Source: Bugula neritina
Taxonomy: Eukaryota > Bryozoa > Gymnolaemata > Cheilostomatida > Bugulidae
Assembly: GCA_964035545.1 (NCBI GenBank)
Contig: OZ037766.1
Location: 8,069,722-8,133,721 of the forward strand
Length of the DNA stretch: 64,000 bases
Direction of reading: 5' to 3'
Positions 42,898 to 53,830 of this stretch are shown one piece after another (positions within the stretch are counted from its first letter, which is position 1; each line of letters starts with the position of its first letter). The position numbers and the translations under genes were made by a program. Below the pieces are notes generated by a model. The model was not told the DNA's origin. It searched no databases and saw only the letters and a list, made by a program, of their open reading frames with translations.

Positions 42898-45005
42898 ATG
42901 GCAGAAGACCAAAATAAGGACATGCAACCATGCTGCCTATTTGCTTCATGTGGTTTTGAAAATGAAGATAAAATTATAAAAGGTAAGAAAAGAAAACTAT
43001 AGAGATTTATTTGTTTATAGGGTAATGGATTTTTTGAGAAAATATATTGATTTATTTTGTGTAAGTTTTATGTTCTTCAGCCGTTACTTGTTCATATCTG
43101 GGGGCAAATACCAGTAACAGTTAGCTAAACTATAACGTATCAAAATTTGCCATTAGATGGTTAAATTATGTATTTTTGGTGAATAGACAAGAAACGAGTT
43201 TTGTTGCAGATTTGATGAATCTGGACACTGTGCCATCCTATGAAAAAGTTGTAGAAGATATAGTTGGATGTAATTGGGATTTCGAAACTAAATATTATAC
43301 GTGCTCAGTTAAGCTTTGCAAAACAAATAAACCAACTTTAGGAAGTCAGGAATTCGCAGAAGCTTTAGAAGCTGTTGTACTCTGTTTTCATCCAGATCAG
43401 GTAGTTATGAGTCTTGTGCATTGCTAGTATTTAAATACTTTGCATTTTTTTAATGTCTGCTATAATTTTGATTAATTTTTACAGGGTGAGTGAATGTTTA
43501 AAATATAATCTTGTTTCTGTGTCTTTTGCCTCTCTTCCTCTTGATTTGGTTTCGTATTTCAGCATACTTTACCCGTGCAGAAAACAGCCTGGTCTGAAAA
43601 TGCCTCTAAGTTAAAACCGATTGTTTTAGATTGAAAGCTGGAATCGAGTGGTATCCTGGTTATCATATTTGGAACATTTGGACCCTTCAGTTAAGCTACT
43701 AGTTTGTAACTCGTGTACAGAGCAAAGCCGTAAGTTAGAGAACCAATGTAACACAAAAGCATGAATCAAACATGATTTTCTCTTATCTTTTATTGAATTT
43801 TGAGTTTTTTACAAGAATATAATTGTTTAATATTTTATATACTATTTTAATGAATAGAGGTGCCAAGACTAGAGATACAGCAATGGTGCATAAAACATGA
43901 ATTTGAGTTGATAGAGCTCCATCCCCTTGTAAATGATGAGGATGAAGGTATGTTAGTAAGTTTTCATCATTGGTGCTATTTAGAAGTTAGATCCCCTAGA
44001 CATTACTTTTCTTTTACTGTATGCTTCTTTCACTCACAGATGATCAGTTTGAAGTTGATGGTATTACTCGGATCAGACAAGTGCTGTTTGCTCATACCTG
44101 GTCAAATCTAGTTATGAAAGGTGAGTAAAATACGTAGCTTTCCCCGACTAATGTAATTGAACTCTGAATTACTTTATTTATTAATTGCTTCAGCCCAACT
44201 TATGTTCTACAAGTGGGATAAAATACAACTATTGATTGTATCTGCTGGCTGTAATTTAGTCATAAAAAGTTGATGTCAGGTAAATCTTGGTAAGCCATTT
44301 TCCTGCAGGTTTAATAAATATTTAGTACGCATTAATGTTGAAATAAGAGTTTGGTTTCTTCTCTCTACCGAAATGTTTTAGAAATAAAAAAAGTTATTAC
44401 TTTATTAAAAGTTGCCGGATTCTTTTCTAGACAAACCTGACACCATTAGTCCATATATGAAGCAACTGATGGATGAAACAAAACAAGAGCAGCTGGAAGC
44501 CTCATCCCAGGGTAGCGGAAGTTTAGACATTCATACTGAGCTAGGTGGGCCTTTTACTTGCTATCAACACAAACTAATATATTTTGTTCATACATCGCTC
44601 AATGGTTTACCGTTTGGTAAAAACAGTTTCATCATTAAATTACTTCTGGCTAATGGTTTTACAATGTGGTTTATTATGCACTATACAACAGGTATGCATG
44701 CTGAAGAGTTGAATAAAGCAATGAATGCAGAAAGTGAAGATGGACTGGAGTCATTCGAAAAGCTATTTTCTAAGTTTCAGCTAATGAAAGGTGAAGCATT
44801 TAGCAACTTACTCCCTTGCCTTAATAAGTAGTTTCATGTTACCATTTATTGGTAAAGTACATTAATAGTCTTTTCTACTGCAGCTAAAGCAGAAAGTTTG
44901 CCTGCAGATGAAAGGAAGAACTATGCTGAAAAAATAGCAATGTCATTCTATGCAGCAATTGGTGGCTCAGATGATGAAATTGATAGTTTAGGTGATAGTG
45001 ACTAG
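42898..45005 (+). CDS. AAGAB: alpha- and gamma-adaptin-binding protein p34 (AAGAB)
   Basis: Cytosolic chaperone that helps assemble AP-1 and AP-2 clathrin adaptor complexes by holding their large and small subunits. Exons: 42898-42982, 43210-43400, 43630-43729, 43858-43947, 44040-44120, 44431-44544, 44692-44790, 44884-45005. Phases close, giving 293 residues against 315 in human. Identification rests on WCIKHEFELIELHP and TWSNLVMK in the middle, ENFERLF-like LESFEKLFSKFQLMK, and the diagnostic C-terminus AIGGSDDEIDSLGDSD preceded by ADERKNYAEKIAMSFY. The N-terminal half corresponds to the degenerate Rab-like GTPase domain; I see no intact P-loop at the very start. It converges with TIPIN, with 443 bases between the stop codons. 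Confidence 0.93.
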
Positions 45006-45448
45006 AATTACTGCAACATCAGTAATTATTCCAAGATAATATTTGCATGTATATATGCAAACTAGCTATGTTTAAATATCATTTCTCTATTTTTGTTACA
45101 TGTAAATTTCTTTGTAAACGATTGTTATTATTTACATGTTTTTACTATAAATTTTAAATTTAATCAACAAAAAAGTGCATAATCAAATAGGCTTTATAGC
45201 ACAATATTGTAATGTTATGATATATATAATATATTTTATTTTGAACATCACTGTTAATTTATTGTAAAAAATATTTAGTAGTTTGAATGTAAAATATAGT
45301 CAATCATTCTGTTTTATACAATGATCTTTCATGTGAAAAACATTAAGCTATTAAAGTTTCACAAGATTACACTCATGCATGGGTTTTAGAAAAAAGTGTT
45401 CAGCCTGCAACAATTGATAAGGCAGTTCACAAGTTCGGCTAAGTGGAA

Positions 45449-48365
45449 TTAGCCAATACCTTCTCCATTACTCTCAACACTGTGTAAATAGCCCTTTGTG
45501 TCAGTACTATTAGATAACTCTGCATCAATATTTGTGAACTGTTCTGAGACATCCATAGTTTCTGGTGTTTGGGCACTCGTGTCTATAGCGGACACCACTT
45601 GCTCAGTTGTATCAGAATTGACTGTTTGGTCTAAAATTAAAATACAAATTTTGCAATCTAATAAACTTATTAATTAATCTCAGTATTACTGATGGTCACT
45701 ATAGCAAATTGTCAAAAGCTACTGATATACATTAGAATGCATTCTCAACAATATTACTGATAGACATTGGAACGTATTCTCAACATGCACTCGGGTATTG
45801 ACTAAAACTACTTTTTTGATGAGATTACCATTAATTCTCACTGGGAAGAGAAATATATTGCTAAGAAAAAAATATTACACTGACAACCATAAAATAATTG
45901 CTGCATGCCCCTTACAGACTTTCAACATTAATTTTATAATAAAATCATGTGGGAGTGGGGAGCTGTCTAAAATACATACACTTGAAATATTAATCGTACA
46001 GGGTAGATCTCTACACATGAACCAGCTATGCTGCTGTGCACTGGAACTCCCACCAGAATGCAAGTACATTGTAGCAAATGTTAGATTTAGCCTTTAGTTG
46101 GTATGTATATAGTTTTGAGCAAAATAGAATTCACCTAAAGCAGATTTGCCTAATCTTCGCTGCCGAGCTTTTTCTTGATTCTGTCTAATTCGTTCCTTCT
46201 GCTCATCAGTCAAACTCTAGAAAAAGTTATTAAAAATCACATCTTTTCTAGATATCAAAGTCTTTAGGTTATAAGCTTGAAGCCCCTGCCATACCTATAA
46301 TTGACTATATTTTATATATAGAGAAATTATAAATGTTTAGAAATGCAGGCTTTTACATAAGCTATAACCATGAAGCTCTCACCTCCCTATCTGGTGCACT
46401 AAATCTACTCTTTGGGTAAGGCGTGCTGGCAGTGAGCACGTGCTGTGACACTTCACGTCTCTCTTGCTCTATGATGTCATTCAAAGCTTCTTCATCTTCT
46501 TCCAATATATTCCTTTCATACTAGAAGTGATAAGTGCTATAAGATCACGTGGCTTTTTCACATGCAGGATACAAAACACAATTAACTTCACTGCATTCAA
46601 TATAGATATCAATGCTAAATGTTTCAACAGTCAACAGCCCACTGCCTTACATTAAATACCCAAATTAAACAAATTCAAGATTTGTTTTCTCTCATTTACA
46701 TTAAAAATTTGAATACTGGCAATTACTGCTACTAACATAAAATAGATTTTGTAATGAAGGAAAACCAAAGATAAAAAAAGCATTTAATCAAGCCCATAAT
46801 GCATTCATATGATATTCCTTATTACTCCATTATACCTCATTTTCTATATTAAAATCTGTTACATCTTCAGAATTGTGAGCTGTGTCATCACCATTAGCTT
46901 TGTCTTCACCATCGCTCACTTGAGTCACAAAGTCCTCATCTAATATTGGCATATCGAGTCGTATTTTATTGACGCACGACTGTGATGGGATAGAAAGAAC
47001 CCATTAGCTTACACAGAACAGTATAAAATTTAAGAGGTTTAATTACAAAATGTTAAAATTAATAAAGAAATCAGAGAGCTAAAGCTAATGAACTATGACT
47101 AGACTGAGCTTCACAACTGAGCTGCAGTGGTTAGTCATACAAACATTTCTTTACAGTCTAGTACTGAAAATACTTTATACTCTGTACCTAAAAGAATGAT
47201 CAGTTATTGGTATGGCTAAAAAATAGATCAACAAAACTCCGAACCAGCTAACAGTTGAAATAAAATGTTTAAAAAACCGAGGTTTGAAAGCTCCCTAAAA
47301 ATTAAAACACTGAAACTCAATATTTCATTTACGTAATGATGATCTGCTCACTCTGTTTTGGTGAACACTTTAAATATGTATGTACTTTAGCTTAACTTAA
47401 TGAAAGAAAATTTAGTATGTATATACAGTTCTTACGAATGCCTAGCCCACACGCACTCCTCCCGGCGCACATAATTAATTAAAATTTTTTTTTTATTACA
47501 TAAACATGCATAGTTTCTTCAATATTAGTTGTCGATTTAATACTTATATAAAACTAACAGTATATATTAGAAATACTACAAAACACAAGTCCAGAATCCT
47601 GAACTACCAGAAGGCTAAATTGGAGAAGTAAAATTGATAAGTATTCAAAATCATAGCACAAAAAACTATAATATGACAAAATAGTTTACTTGTACTGGCT
47701 TTTTCTGTCCAAGTCTTTCAACTCTTTCAATTAATTGATCGAAGGGCAATTTAGGAAACAGTCTGTGCGCCCAATGCTCCATCTTTGCCATCATTTTGTT
47801 CAAGTCTTCAACCTCATGACCTTTGCCTTTATATTTTACATTTTCAAACAGTTTTGGTAGAATAGGAATACCTCTTTCACCTGTTAGCCTAATTGATACA
47901 GCAAATAATTAAATTTAAAATACTTTTTTCACTTTTAGCTTGGTAATAAAATGATAATGTTCAGAAAACATGTATAAAAACACTTCATAACTCTTATATA
48001 AATTTTACACCACTATAAAATGGTTATTAACCTAGTAGGATCAAGCTTAGGCTGGGGTTTAAGAACCCGCTTTTTCGCTGCTCCTTTTCCCAACTGCTTC
48101 AATCTTTCTGCCACTTGTTGACTAATATCTCCTTCTACAATAGAAAAATTCATTATGCAGAAAATCTATAAAAGATATCTTCCTTACAGTAATACTGTGA
48201 ACCAACAAATTTACCATTCTCGTCCTGATTATTGCCATCAATATCAGCCGATTCTTGATTGAGGTTGTCATCTGCACCCTCCTCAACTGCCTCAAAATTT
48301 TCTAGCTCTCGTTCCACATCTCTATCATCAAATAAATCATCCATTCCCAGACCATACGACTCCAT
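45449..48365 (-). CDS. TIPIN: TIMELESS-interacting protein (TIPIN / Swi3 / Csm3)
   Basis: Partner of TIMELESS in the nuclear fork protection complex, which stabilises stalled replication forks and supports the S-phase checkpoint. Exons: 48215-48365, 48032-48134, 47690-47888, 46836-46979, 46383-46520, 46135-46216, 45449-45630, giving 332 residues. The Swi3 domain spans about residues 78-160: [66 protein letters not shown], then [18 protein letters not shown]. The N-terminus is acidic, the C-terminus polar and poorly conserved, as in the family. Translation could instead begin eleven codons upstream at 48398 (343 residues); the Met at 48365 is preferred because a splice-acceptor-like TTGCAG lies between the two. 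Confidence 0.94.
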
Positions 48366-48398
48366 GTTTGAGTTTAGAATCCTCTTTAACTGCAACAT

Positions 48399-48954
48399 TA
48401 CCTCTCTTGATAATAATATAGAGGAAACAATCCTCGGGACAATCAGCTAAACCTAGTAGTTTTAACTAGATTTGGTGTGAAAAAACACAAAAATAAAAGT
48501 AGTCAAATTAATCTAAAAAATAAACTTTTATTGATTAATGCTTACATAGTATGAATGGTGAAATCAAAATGTCAATTAATTAAAAAAGACATTGAACAGT
48601 AAGTTAATTGAATCTTCTTACTCAATTCGCTTGATTTGAAGACTTCGTATGACTTGCTAAATAACATCAAAACTGAGAAATACTGATTCACTTTATTCAA
48701 ACTGCTGAATGCATGTTACTGCTTACTATTTTGAATGTAATTATGTATATATGTAAATATTTAAATGGGCATCATTAATATATTATACATCTGACTTGTT
48801 TTAAGAATCTGAGAATTAAATCAAATAGACTGAGCGAATCCAAGTCAATGCTTCTCTCAAGATTAATATTCTGTCTAAAACATAGATGATTTGCTTAGAG
48901 TTAGTTATTAACTTGTCTTAACCAATAACTGTCAATCTTTCAACCAGCAAATCA
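48399..48954. other. 5' flank of TIPIN
   Basis: AT-rich sequence right of the TIPIN start that should include its promoter. No exon or repeat of note is seen before the hexamer array that starts near 48955. Confidence 0.5.
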
Positions 48955-49063
48955 ATTTAATAACAATAATAGTAATAATAATATACTAATACCAATAGTA
49001 ATAGACTAATACTATTACTAATAGTAATACTAGTAGTAATACAGTAATAGTTACAGTAATACT
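48955..49063. repeat. hexamer array, left of the LTR element
   Basis: ACTAAT/AGTAAT/AGTAGT words up to the left LTR boundary. Together with 53565-53830 it forms one array split by the retrotransposon. Confidence 0.8.
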
Positions 49064-49295
49064 TGTTCGGTGTTCATGTAAACATTTATTTCTAATTTGT
49101 TATTTTATTATTTTACTATTTTTTGTCATAATCTTAATAATTAATTGTATCACTTATTGTAATAGTTTTAGTATTTTCGTGTATATATATTGTGGTAATA
49201 AATCACGGCTTCGGCCTCTTACGTTTATCAACTAACTCGAGCACGTTCTGTCTTTTCACGATAGCTGAAATAATATCACAAATCAACATAAAACA
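49064..49295 (+). repeat. left LTR
   Basis: 232 bp, beginning TGTTCGGTG and ending AAAACA, so bounded by TG and CA. A TATA-like run GTATATATAT lies at 49181-49190 and AATAAA at 49197-49202, consistent with an RNA polymerase II promoter and poly(A) signal. Confidence 0.95.
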
Positions 49296-49296
49296 T

Positions 49297-49314
49297 GGTG
49301 CCCCGAGTCTAATT
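49297..49314 (+). other. primer binding site
   Basis: TGGTGCCCCGAG follows the left LTR with at most one base between (the T of TGG is at 49296 or 49297 depending on how the end is drawn). TGG at this place pairs with the CCA tail of a host tRNA. I cannot name the tRNA from sequence alone. Confidence 0.8.
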
Positions 49315-49339
49315 ATTATTAATATTACACTGAAATAAC

Positions 49340-51205
49340 ATGGAGCAATTACTAGCGCCAAAACCATTAGCAGATGGACCGAATTTACCTGAGGAATGGA
49401 AGATTTTTAAACGTGACTTCGAACTTTTTTTAACTGCCACATCGAAAGATACAGCCGAAGGCAAAGTGAAAACTGCATACCTACTTAGAACTATCGGTCG
49501 CCGAGGCAACCAAATATACGACTCTTTCAACTGGACTGACAACAATGACAAGACTGACTATGACAAAGTTGTGACGCAGTTTGATGACTACTGCAAACCA
49601 AGAATAAACTTAGTGGCTAAGACTCACTCACTACTGACTTGTAAGCAAGGAAATAGAACTATTGACGAATTTTTGACTGAACTACATACCATTGCAGGAC
49701 TATGTGACTTAAAAGACATGTACAACCGACTGATACTACAGGCACTGATACTGGGAATTGAAAGTGACAAGATTAGAAAGAAACTGTTTGACTTGACTGA
49801 CTTTGACAAAGCAATTGAACTCTGCAGACGAGAAGAAGCATCGGCTATTGACTACAAGACTATGACTAAGGATAACACATATGGACTCGAACAAGTGAAC
49901 TTGGTAAAACATAGACCTCCGACTCATCAATATCACTCTAATGACACTCGTAACACTGATAAACACAGAGGACAACTTTCACACACTCACTCTCAGCCCA
50001 ACGTCAGAAAATCAGTTGGTGCTTCTAGGTGTGGAAACTGTGGAGGCAATCACCCACCTCGAGCATGCCCAGCATATGGGAAACAGTGCAATCATTGCAA
50101 GAAATTTAACCACTTTGCTACATACTGCAGGTCACGCATGCATCATTATCGCGACTCAACCGAAACAGCCAATCAAGTCACCTGGAATTACTCTTCAGAC
50201 AGTGACTCTCAACATGTAAGTACTATCTCCACTACTGTACGAGATCGTAAATTATTAGCGATGCTCACTGCTAAGCAAGCAGATACTATTTATGACATTG
50301 AATTCCAACTTGACACTGGTGCATCATGCAATACTTTGAATACGATCGACTACGACAAGCTAGGTAGACCGAAACTTACACCGACTGATACTGTACTAAC
50401 TTTATATGACCAGAGCAAGTGTGCACCACTAGGGTGGACACGGATACAGATACTAGACAAGCAAGGATGTTACACTACATTAAAATTCCTAGTTGTGGAA
50501 ACCACCCAACATAGCTTGCTGTCATGGAAATCATGTTTGCACCTGGATTTATTACAAATGCCCAGCACCAAAAGCGAGAATGTAAACTTTGCCACTACTG
50601 ACCCAGACCTTCAGACTTTACTGACTAACTTTGATGACATATTTACCGGACTTGGAAAGTTTGAACAGGAATATAGGATAGAGCTAAGACCTGAAGCTGT
50701 ACCAGTGCAAGTCCGACCGCGGAAGGTGCCCTTGTCGATGAAATCAGATCTCATCAAGACTATTCTTGAACTAGAACAACGTCAAATTATCGCTAAGGTA
50801 GAAGCACCTACAGACTGGATAAGCCATCTACAACCAGTGCGCAAGCCTAATGGAAAGATACGCATCTGCATAGATCCGCAAAATCTCAATCAAGCAATTA
50901 AACGAAACCACGCTGTCATGCCAACATTGGAAGATGTTTTGCCACAACTCAACGGTGCCAAGTTTTTCTCCTTGTGTGACGCCAAAGAAGGTTTCTATCA
51001 AATTCCCCTAGCTGAGGAATCTACAGACTTGACAACTTTCTGGACTCCCATAGGAAAGTACAAGTACCTAAGGCTACCCTTTGGAATTGCATCAGCGCCG
51101 GAGGAGTTTCAGAGAAGGCTCACGGAAAATCTTGCTGGTCTTGATGGCATCACCATAGTTGCAGATGACATCCTAATTTTTTGGAAGCACAAGGAAAGAG
51201 CATGA
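49340..51205 (+). CDS. gag-protease-reverse transcriptase of the LTR element (5' part)
   Basis: 621 residues. Residues about 1-190 are a retrotransposon gag capsid region. Two CCHC-type zinc knuckles follow at about 231-263 (CGNCGGNHPPRAC and CNHCKKFNHFATYC), so gag and pol are in one frame. The aspartic protease active site DTGAS is at about 327-331. Reverse transcriptase begins near 440, with PNGKIRICIDPQNLN, the catalytic Asp in FSLCDAKEGFYQIPL and the VADD motif (DD at 51164-51169). The frame then leaves the conserved alignment in the T run at 51177-51182 and stops at 51203-51205. The start Met is 44 bases after the LTR. Confidence 0.93.
   Translation: MEQLLAPKPLADGPNLPEEWKIFKRDFELFLTATSKDTAEGKVKTAYLLRTIGRRGNQIYDSFNWTDNNDKTDYDKVVTQFDDYCKPRINLVAKTHSLLTCKQGNRTIDEFLTELHTIAGLCDLKDMYNRLILQALILGIESDKIRKKLFDLTDFDKAIELCRREEASAIDYKTMTKDNTYGLEQVNLVKHRPPTHQYHSNDTRNTDKHRGQLSHTHSQPNVRKSVGASRCGNCGGNHPPRACPAYGKQCNHCKKFNHFATYCRSRMHHYRDSTETANQVTWNYSSDSDSQHVSTISTTVRDRKLLAMLTAKQADTIYDIEFQLDTGASCNTLNTIDYDKLGRPKLTPTDTVLTLYDQSKCAPLGWTRIQILDKQGCYTTLKFLVVETTQHSLLSWKSCLHLDLLQMPSTKSENVNFATTDPDLQTLLTNFDDIFTGLGKFEQEYRIELRPEAVPVQVRPRKVPLSMKSDLIKTILELEQRQIIAKVEAPTDWISHLQPVRKPNGKIRICIDPQNLNQAIKRNHAVMPTLEDVLPQLNGAKFFSLCDAKEGFYQIPLAEESTDLTTFWTPIGKYKYLRLPFGIASAPEEFQRRLTENLAGLDGITIVADDILIFWKHKERA
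51177..51182 (+). other. frame break in a T homopolymer within reverse transcriptase
   Basis: Six T just after the VADD catalytic motif. Conserved polymerase sequence continues in another frame (+1) from 51183, which stays open to 53291. A one-base length change in this run explains it. It is either a real inactivating mutation or a sequencing or assembly error; sequence alone cannot tell. Confidence 0.85.
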
Positions 51206-51365
51206 TAGAAACCTTGAAGCGCTCTTCAAACGTGCTCGACAGACAGGACTGAGACTGAACAAGGAAAAATCCCGCTTCCTTCAGGACGAACTACCTTACA
51301 TTGGACACATACTGACAACTAATGGACTTAAACCAGATCCTAACAAAGTAAAAGCCATTCTTAAG

Positions 51366-53291
51366 ATGAAACCTCCCTCATCTCCACAGGGAGTAAAACG
51401 ATTCCTTGGTCACATCACATACATGTCAAAATTTATTAGCAACCTAGCATCGGAATCTGAACCATTACGACGTTTACTGACACAAGACAATGCTCAAGAC
51501 TTTCACTGGACTGACGACCAAATGAACGCTTTTAATAGACTGAAGACCTTACTAACTGACTCAGAAACTCTACAATACTTTGACTGCAACAAGCCAGTAA
51601 CTATACAAACTGACGCTTCAAATGCTGGTGTGGGTGCAACACTCATGCAAGGAGGCAAGCCTGTAGCATATGCATCTCGCAGTTTAACAAAATCGGAACA
51701 GAACTATGTGCCACTAGAGCTTGAGTGCCTTGCCATAGTGTTTGGCACTGAACGCTTTGACCAGTATATCTTTGGTCACCATGCTGTCACTATCCAAACT
51801 GACCACAAACCCCTTGTATCTATTTTCAGGAAATCCATTCATAAGGCATCTCGGAGGTTGCAGGCTATGCTTCTTCACTTACAAAGATACCCCAACATTA
51901 AGGTAACTTGGCAAAAGGGTGCTGAACAGATCACGGCTGACTTACTCTCAAGAGACTCATACTTTGACTCCCCCAACTATCAACAACTACCAGAACACAT
52001 TTTTCACATTGACTCTCAAAATAATGATGCTCCTGTTTGTGACGACTTAATTGACAACATTAGGACTGCTACTGCACAGGACAATGAACTTATGACACTG
52101 ACAAACCTTATTAAACATGACTGGAACATTGCCAACTGCACAACTCACGACAAGTACAAACACTTTCAGGACGAACTATCTATTGACAATGGCATTGTTT
52201 ACAAAGGACTACGAGCCATTATTCCAAAGACACTCCAGAGAAAGTTTCTCCAACTACTTCACACCGGCCATAATGGGATTAACTCCACACTAAGACGTGC
52301 CCGCCACACAGTGTTTTGGCTTGGCATCACCAATGACATCAAAAACAATATTGCTAACTGTCGACAATGTCAACTGGATGCTCCCCGGCAACAGAAGGAA
52401 ACACTTTTACTCCACACAGTTCCCCAACAACCCTGGACCAAAGTAGGAATTGACTTGTTTGAATACAATCACACTCACTACATTACTATTGTTGACTATA
52501 CGACTGACTACCTTGAATATGACCGACTGGACAACCAAACAGCAGAGGCTGTTATCAACTCCATAAAGCGCTGTTTTGGACGCCTGGGAATACCCAGACA
52601 GGTTCACACTGACAACGGACCACAGTTTACCTCGCACCAGTTTTCCACTTTCAGCCAATCATGGAATTTCACACACACCACCAGCTCTCCATATCATCCT
52701 CAGTCCAATGGGAAGGCAGAGTCTGCTGTGAAGATAGCCAAACGTATACTCCGCAGATGTGAAGAGCCCGAACTTGCGTTACTGGAACATCTCAACACCA
52801 CCAAAGAAGGCCTGACGGCCAGCCCAATTCAGCAACTTATCGGAAGACCCACCAGGTCAGTACTCCCACAAGTTCGGCCAGAAACAGAGAACAACCAAGG
52901 TTGGTGGGAAAAGCAGGGCCGCAATGAAAAACTGCAGCAGAGATGCAATGACGGTGCAAGAGATTTGGCAGTGCTGAAAGAAGGGCAACCAGTTTTGGTT
53001 CGAGACTGGAGTCAGCACCGGAGAAAATGGCAGGAGGCGCAAATTAACAAACAATTGAGTAGCAGAGCCTATGCCATACAACTTAACAACAACCTCTTTC
53101 GGAGAAACCGGCGAGACATCAGACCACTCGTCACGGAGCCAGCGAGTCCTGAGACACCAAAGGATCCTAAACAAAACGCTAGTAGTACCCAGGTTGACAC
53201 CACCGAGAGCGCCAATCATAGCGACAATCTAAGACGTTCAACCAGAGAACGGAAGCCACCTAGTTGGATGGCAGACTATGTGCCCTCTTAA
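51366..53291 (+). CDS. reverse transcriptase end, RNase H and integrase of the LTR element (3' part)
   Basis: 641 residues from the first Met; the same frame is open from 51183, so the Met is not the natural start. It begins in the RT connection (GVKRFLGHITYMSKFI). RNase H has TDAS (about residue 82), an ELECLAIV helix and TDHKPL. Integrase has an HHCC zinc-binding region around 300-335 (HTGHNGINSTLRRARH, then CRQCQ) and a catalytic triad with Asp in GIDLFEYN (about 362), Asp in HTDNGPQFTS (about 415) and Glu in SNGKAESAV (about 450), the usual D-D-35-E spacing. No chromodomain is seen at the C-terminus. No envelope-like frame follows. Confidence 0.93.
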   Translation: MKPPSSPQGVKRFLGHITYMSKFISNLASESEPLRRLLTQDNAQDFHWTDDQMNAFNRLKTLLTDSETLQYFDCNKPVTIQTDASNAGVGATLMQGGKPVAYASRSLTKSEQNYVPLELECLAIVFGTERFDQYIFGHHAVTIQTDHKPLVSIFRKSIHKASRRLQAMLLHLQRYPNIKVTWQKGAEQITADLLSRDSYFDSPNYQQLPEHIFHIDSQNNDAPVCDDLIDNIRTATAQDNELMTLTNLIKHDWNIANCTTHDKYKHFQDELSIDNGIVYKGLRAIIPKTLQRKFLQLLHTGHNGINSTLRRARHTVFWLGITNDIKNNIANCRQCQLDAPRQQKETLLLHTVPQQPWTKVGIDLFEYNHTHYITIVDYTTDYLEYDRLDNQTAEAVINSIKRCFGRLGIPRQVHTDNGPQFTSHQFSTFSQSWNFTHTTSSPYHPQSNGKAESAVKIAKRILRRCEEPELALLEHLNTTKEGLTASPIQQLIGRPTRSVLPQVRPETENNQGWWEKQGRNEKLQQRCNDGARDLAVLKEGQPVLVRDWSQHRRKWQEAQINKQLSSRAYAIQLNNNLFRRNRRDIRPLVTEPASPETPKDPKQNASSTQVDTTESANHSDNLRRSTRERKPPSWMADYVPS

Positions 53292-53322
53292 AACAATCAT
53301 ATCTAAATAGCTTTTTTCTATT

Positions 53323-53332
53323 CTGTGGGAGA
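53323..53332 (+). other. polypurine tract
   Basis: GTGGGAGA-type purine-rich run directly before the right LTR, in the position of the plus-strand primer of LTR elements. It is short and includes one or two pyrimidines. Confidence 0.6.
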
Positions 53333-53564
53333 TGTTCGGTGTTCATGTAAACATTTATTTCTAATTTGTTATTTTATTATTTTACTATTTTTTGTCATAA
53401 TCTTAATAATTAATTGTATCACTTATTGTAATAGTTTTAGTATTTTCGTGTATATATATTGTGGTAATAAATCACGGCTTCGGCCTCTTACGTTTATCAA
53501 CTAACTCGAGCACGTTCTGTCTTTTCACGATAGCTGAAATAATATCACAAATCAACATAAAACA
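53333..53564 (+). repeat. right LTR
   Basis: 232 bp. I found no difference from the left LTR when reading the two side by side. It is followed at once by ATACT, the same five bases that precede the left LTR. Confidence 0.95.
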
Positions 53565-53830
53565 ATACTAATACTAATAGTAACCACTAAGTAATTGCAA
53601 ATATTAAATCTAAACTTTTACTTCAAGTATCTGTATTACTATTAGTATTACTATTAGTATTACTATTAGTAGGCCTATTACTATAGTATAAGTACAGTTA
53701 GTGTAAGTGTAAGTGCTTCACTTGGACTTACACTGAATCAGACTCAGTTACTCACAGTCACTGTGAGTGAGAAAGTCAGTGTCAGACTCAGTGTGACTGT
53801 GAGTGTCACAGTCACACTGACACTCACCAA
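53565..53830. repeat. hexamer array, right of the LTR element
   Basis: Starts as ACTAAT/AGTAAT, then TATTAC/TATTAG near 53635-53670, and drifts into GC-richer words such as AGTGTA, CACTGT, GAGTGT and CACACT to about 53830. The period stays near six while the composition shifts. Confidence 0.75.

Larger units (their letters stand above)
49064..53564 (+). mobile_element. Ty3/gypsy LTR retrotransposon, full length
   Basis: Complete element of 4,501 bp: 232 bp LTRs at both ends, a primer binding site just inside the left LTR, one gag-protease-polymerase reading region broken once, and a purine-rich tract before the right LTR. Domain order protease, reverse transcriptase, RNase H, integrase is that of Ty3/gypsy (Metaviridae-like), not copia. 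Flanking 5 bp duplications ATACT lie at 49059-49063 and 53565-53569. Reading by eye, the two LTRs appear identical, which implies a very recent insertion. It sits in a hexamer array between TIPIN and PHF13/23. Confidence 0.97.

Noticed and set aside
44545-44691. Read-through of AAGAB exon 6 into exon 7 (139-residue frame)
   Set aside because: The frame is open across the intron by chance; splicing at 44544/44692 restores the AAGAB alignment.
51205-51366. Programmed gag-pol frameshift in the LTR element
   Set aside because: Gag, protease and polymerase start are already in one frame; the break is inside the polymerase, so mutation or sequencing error fits better.
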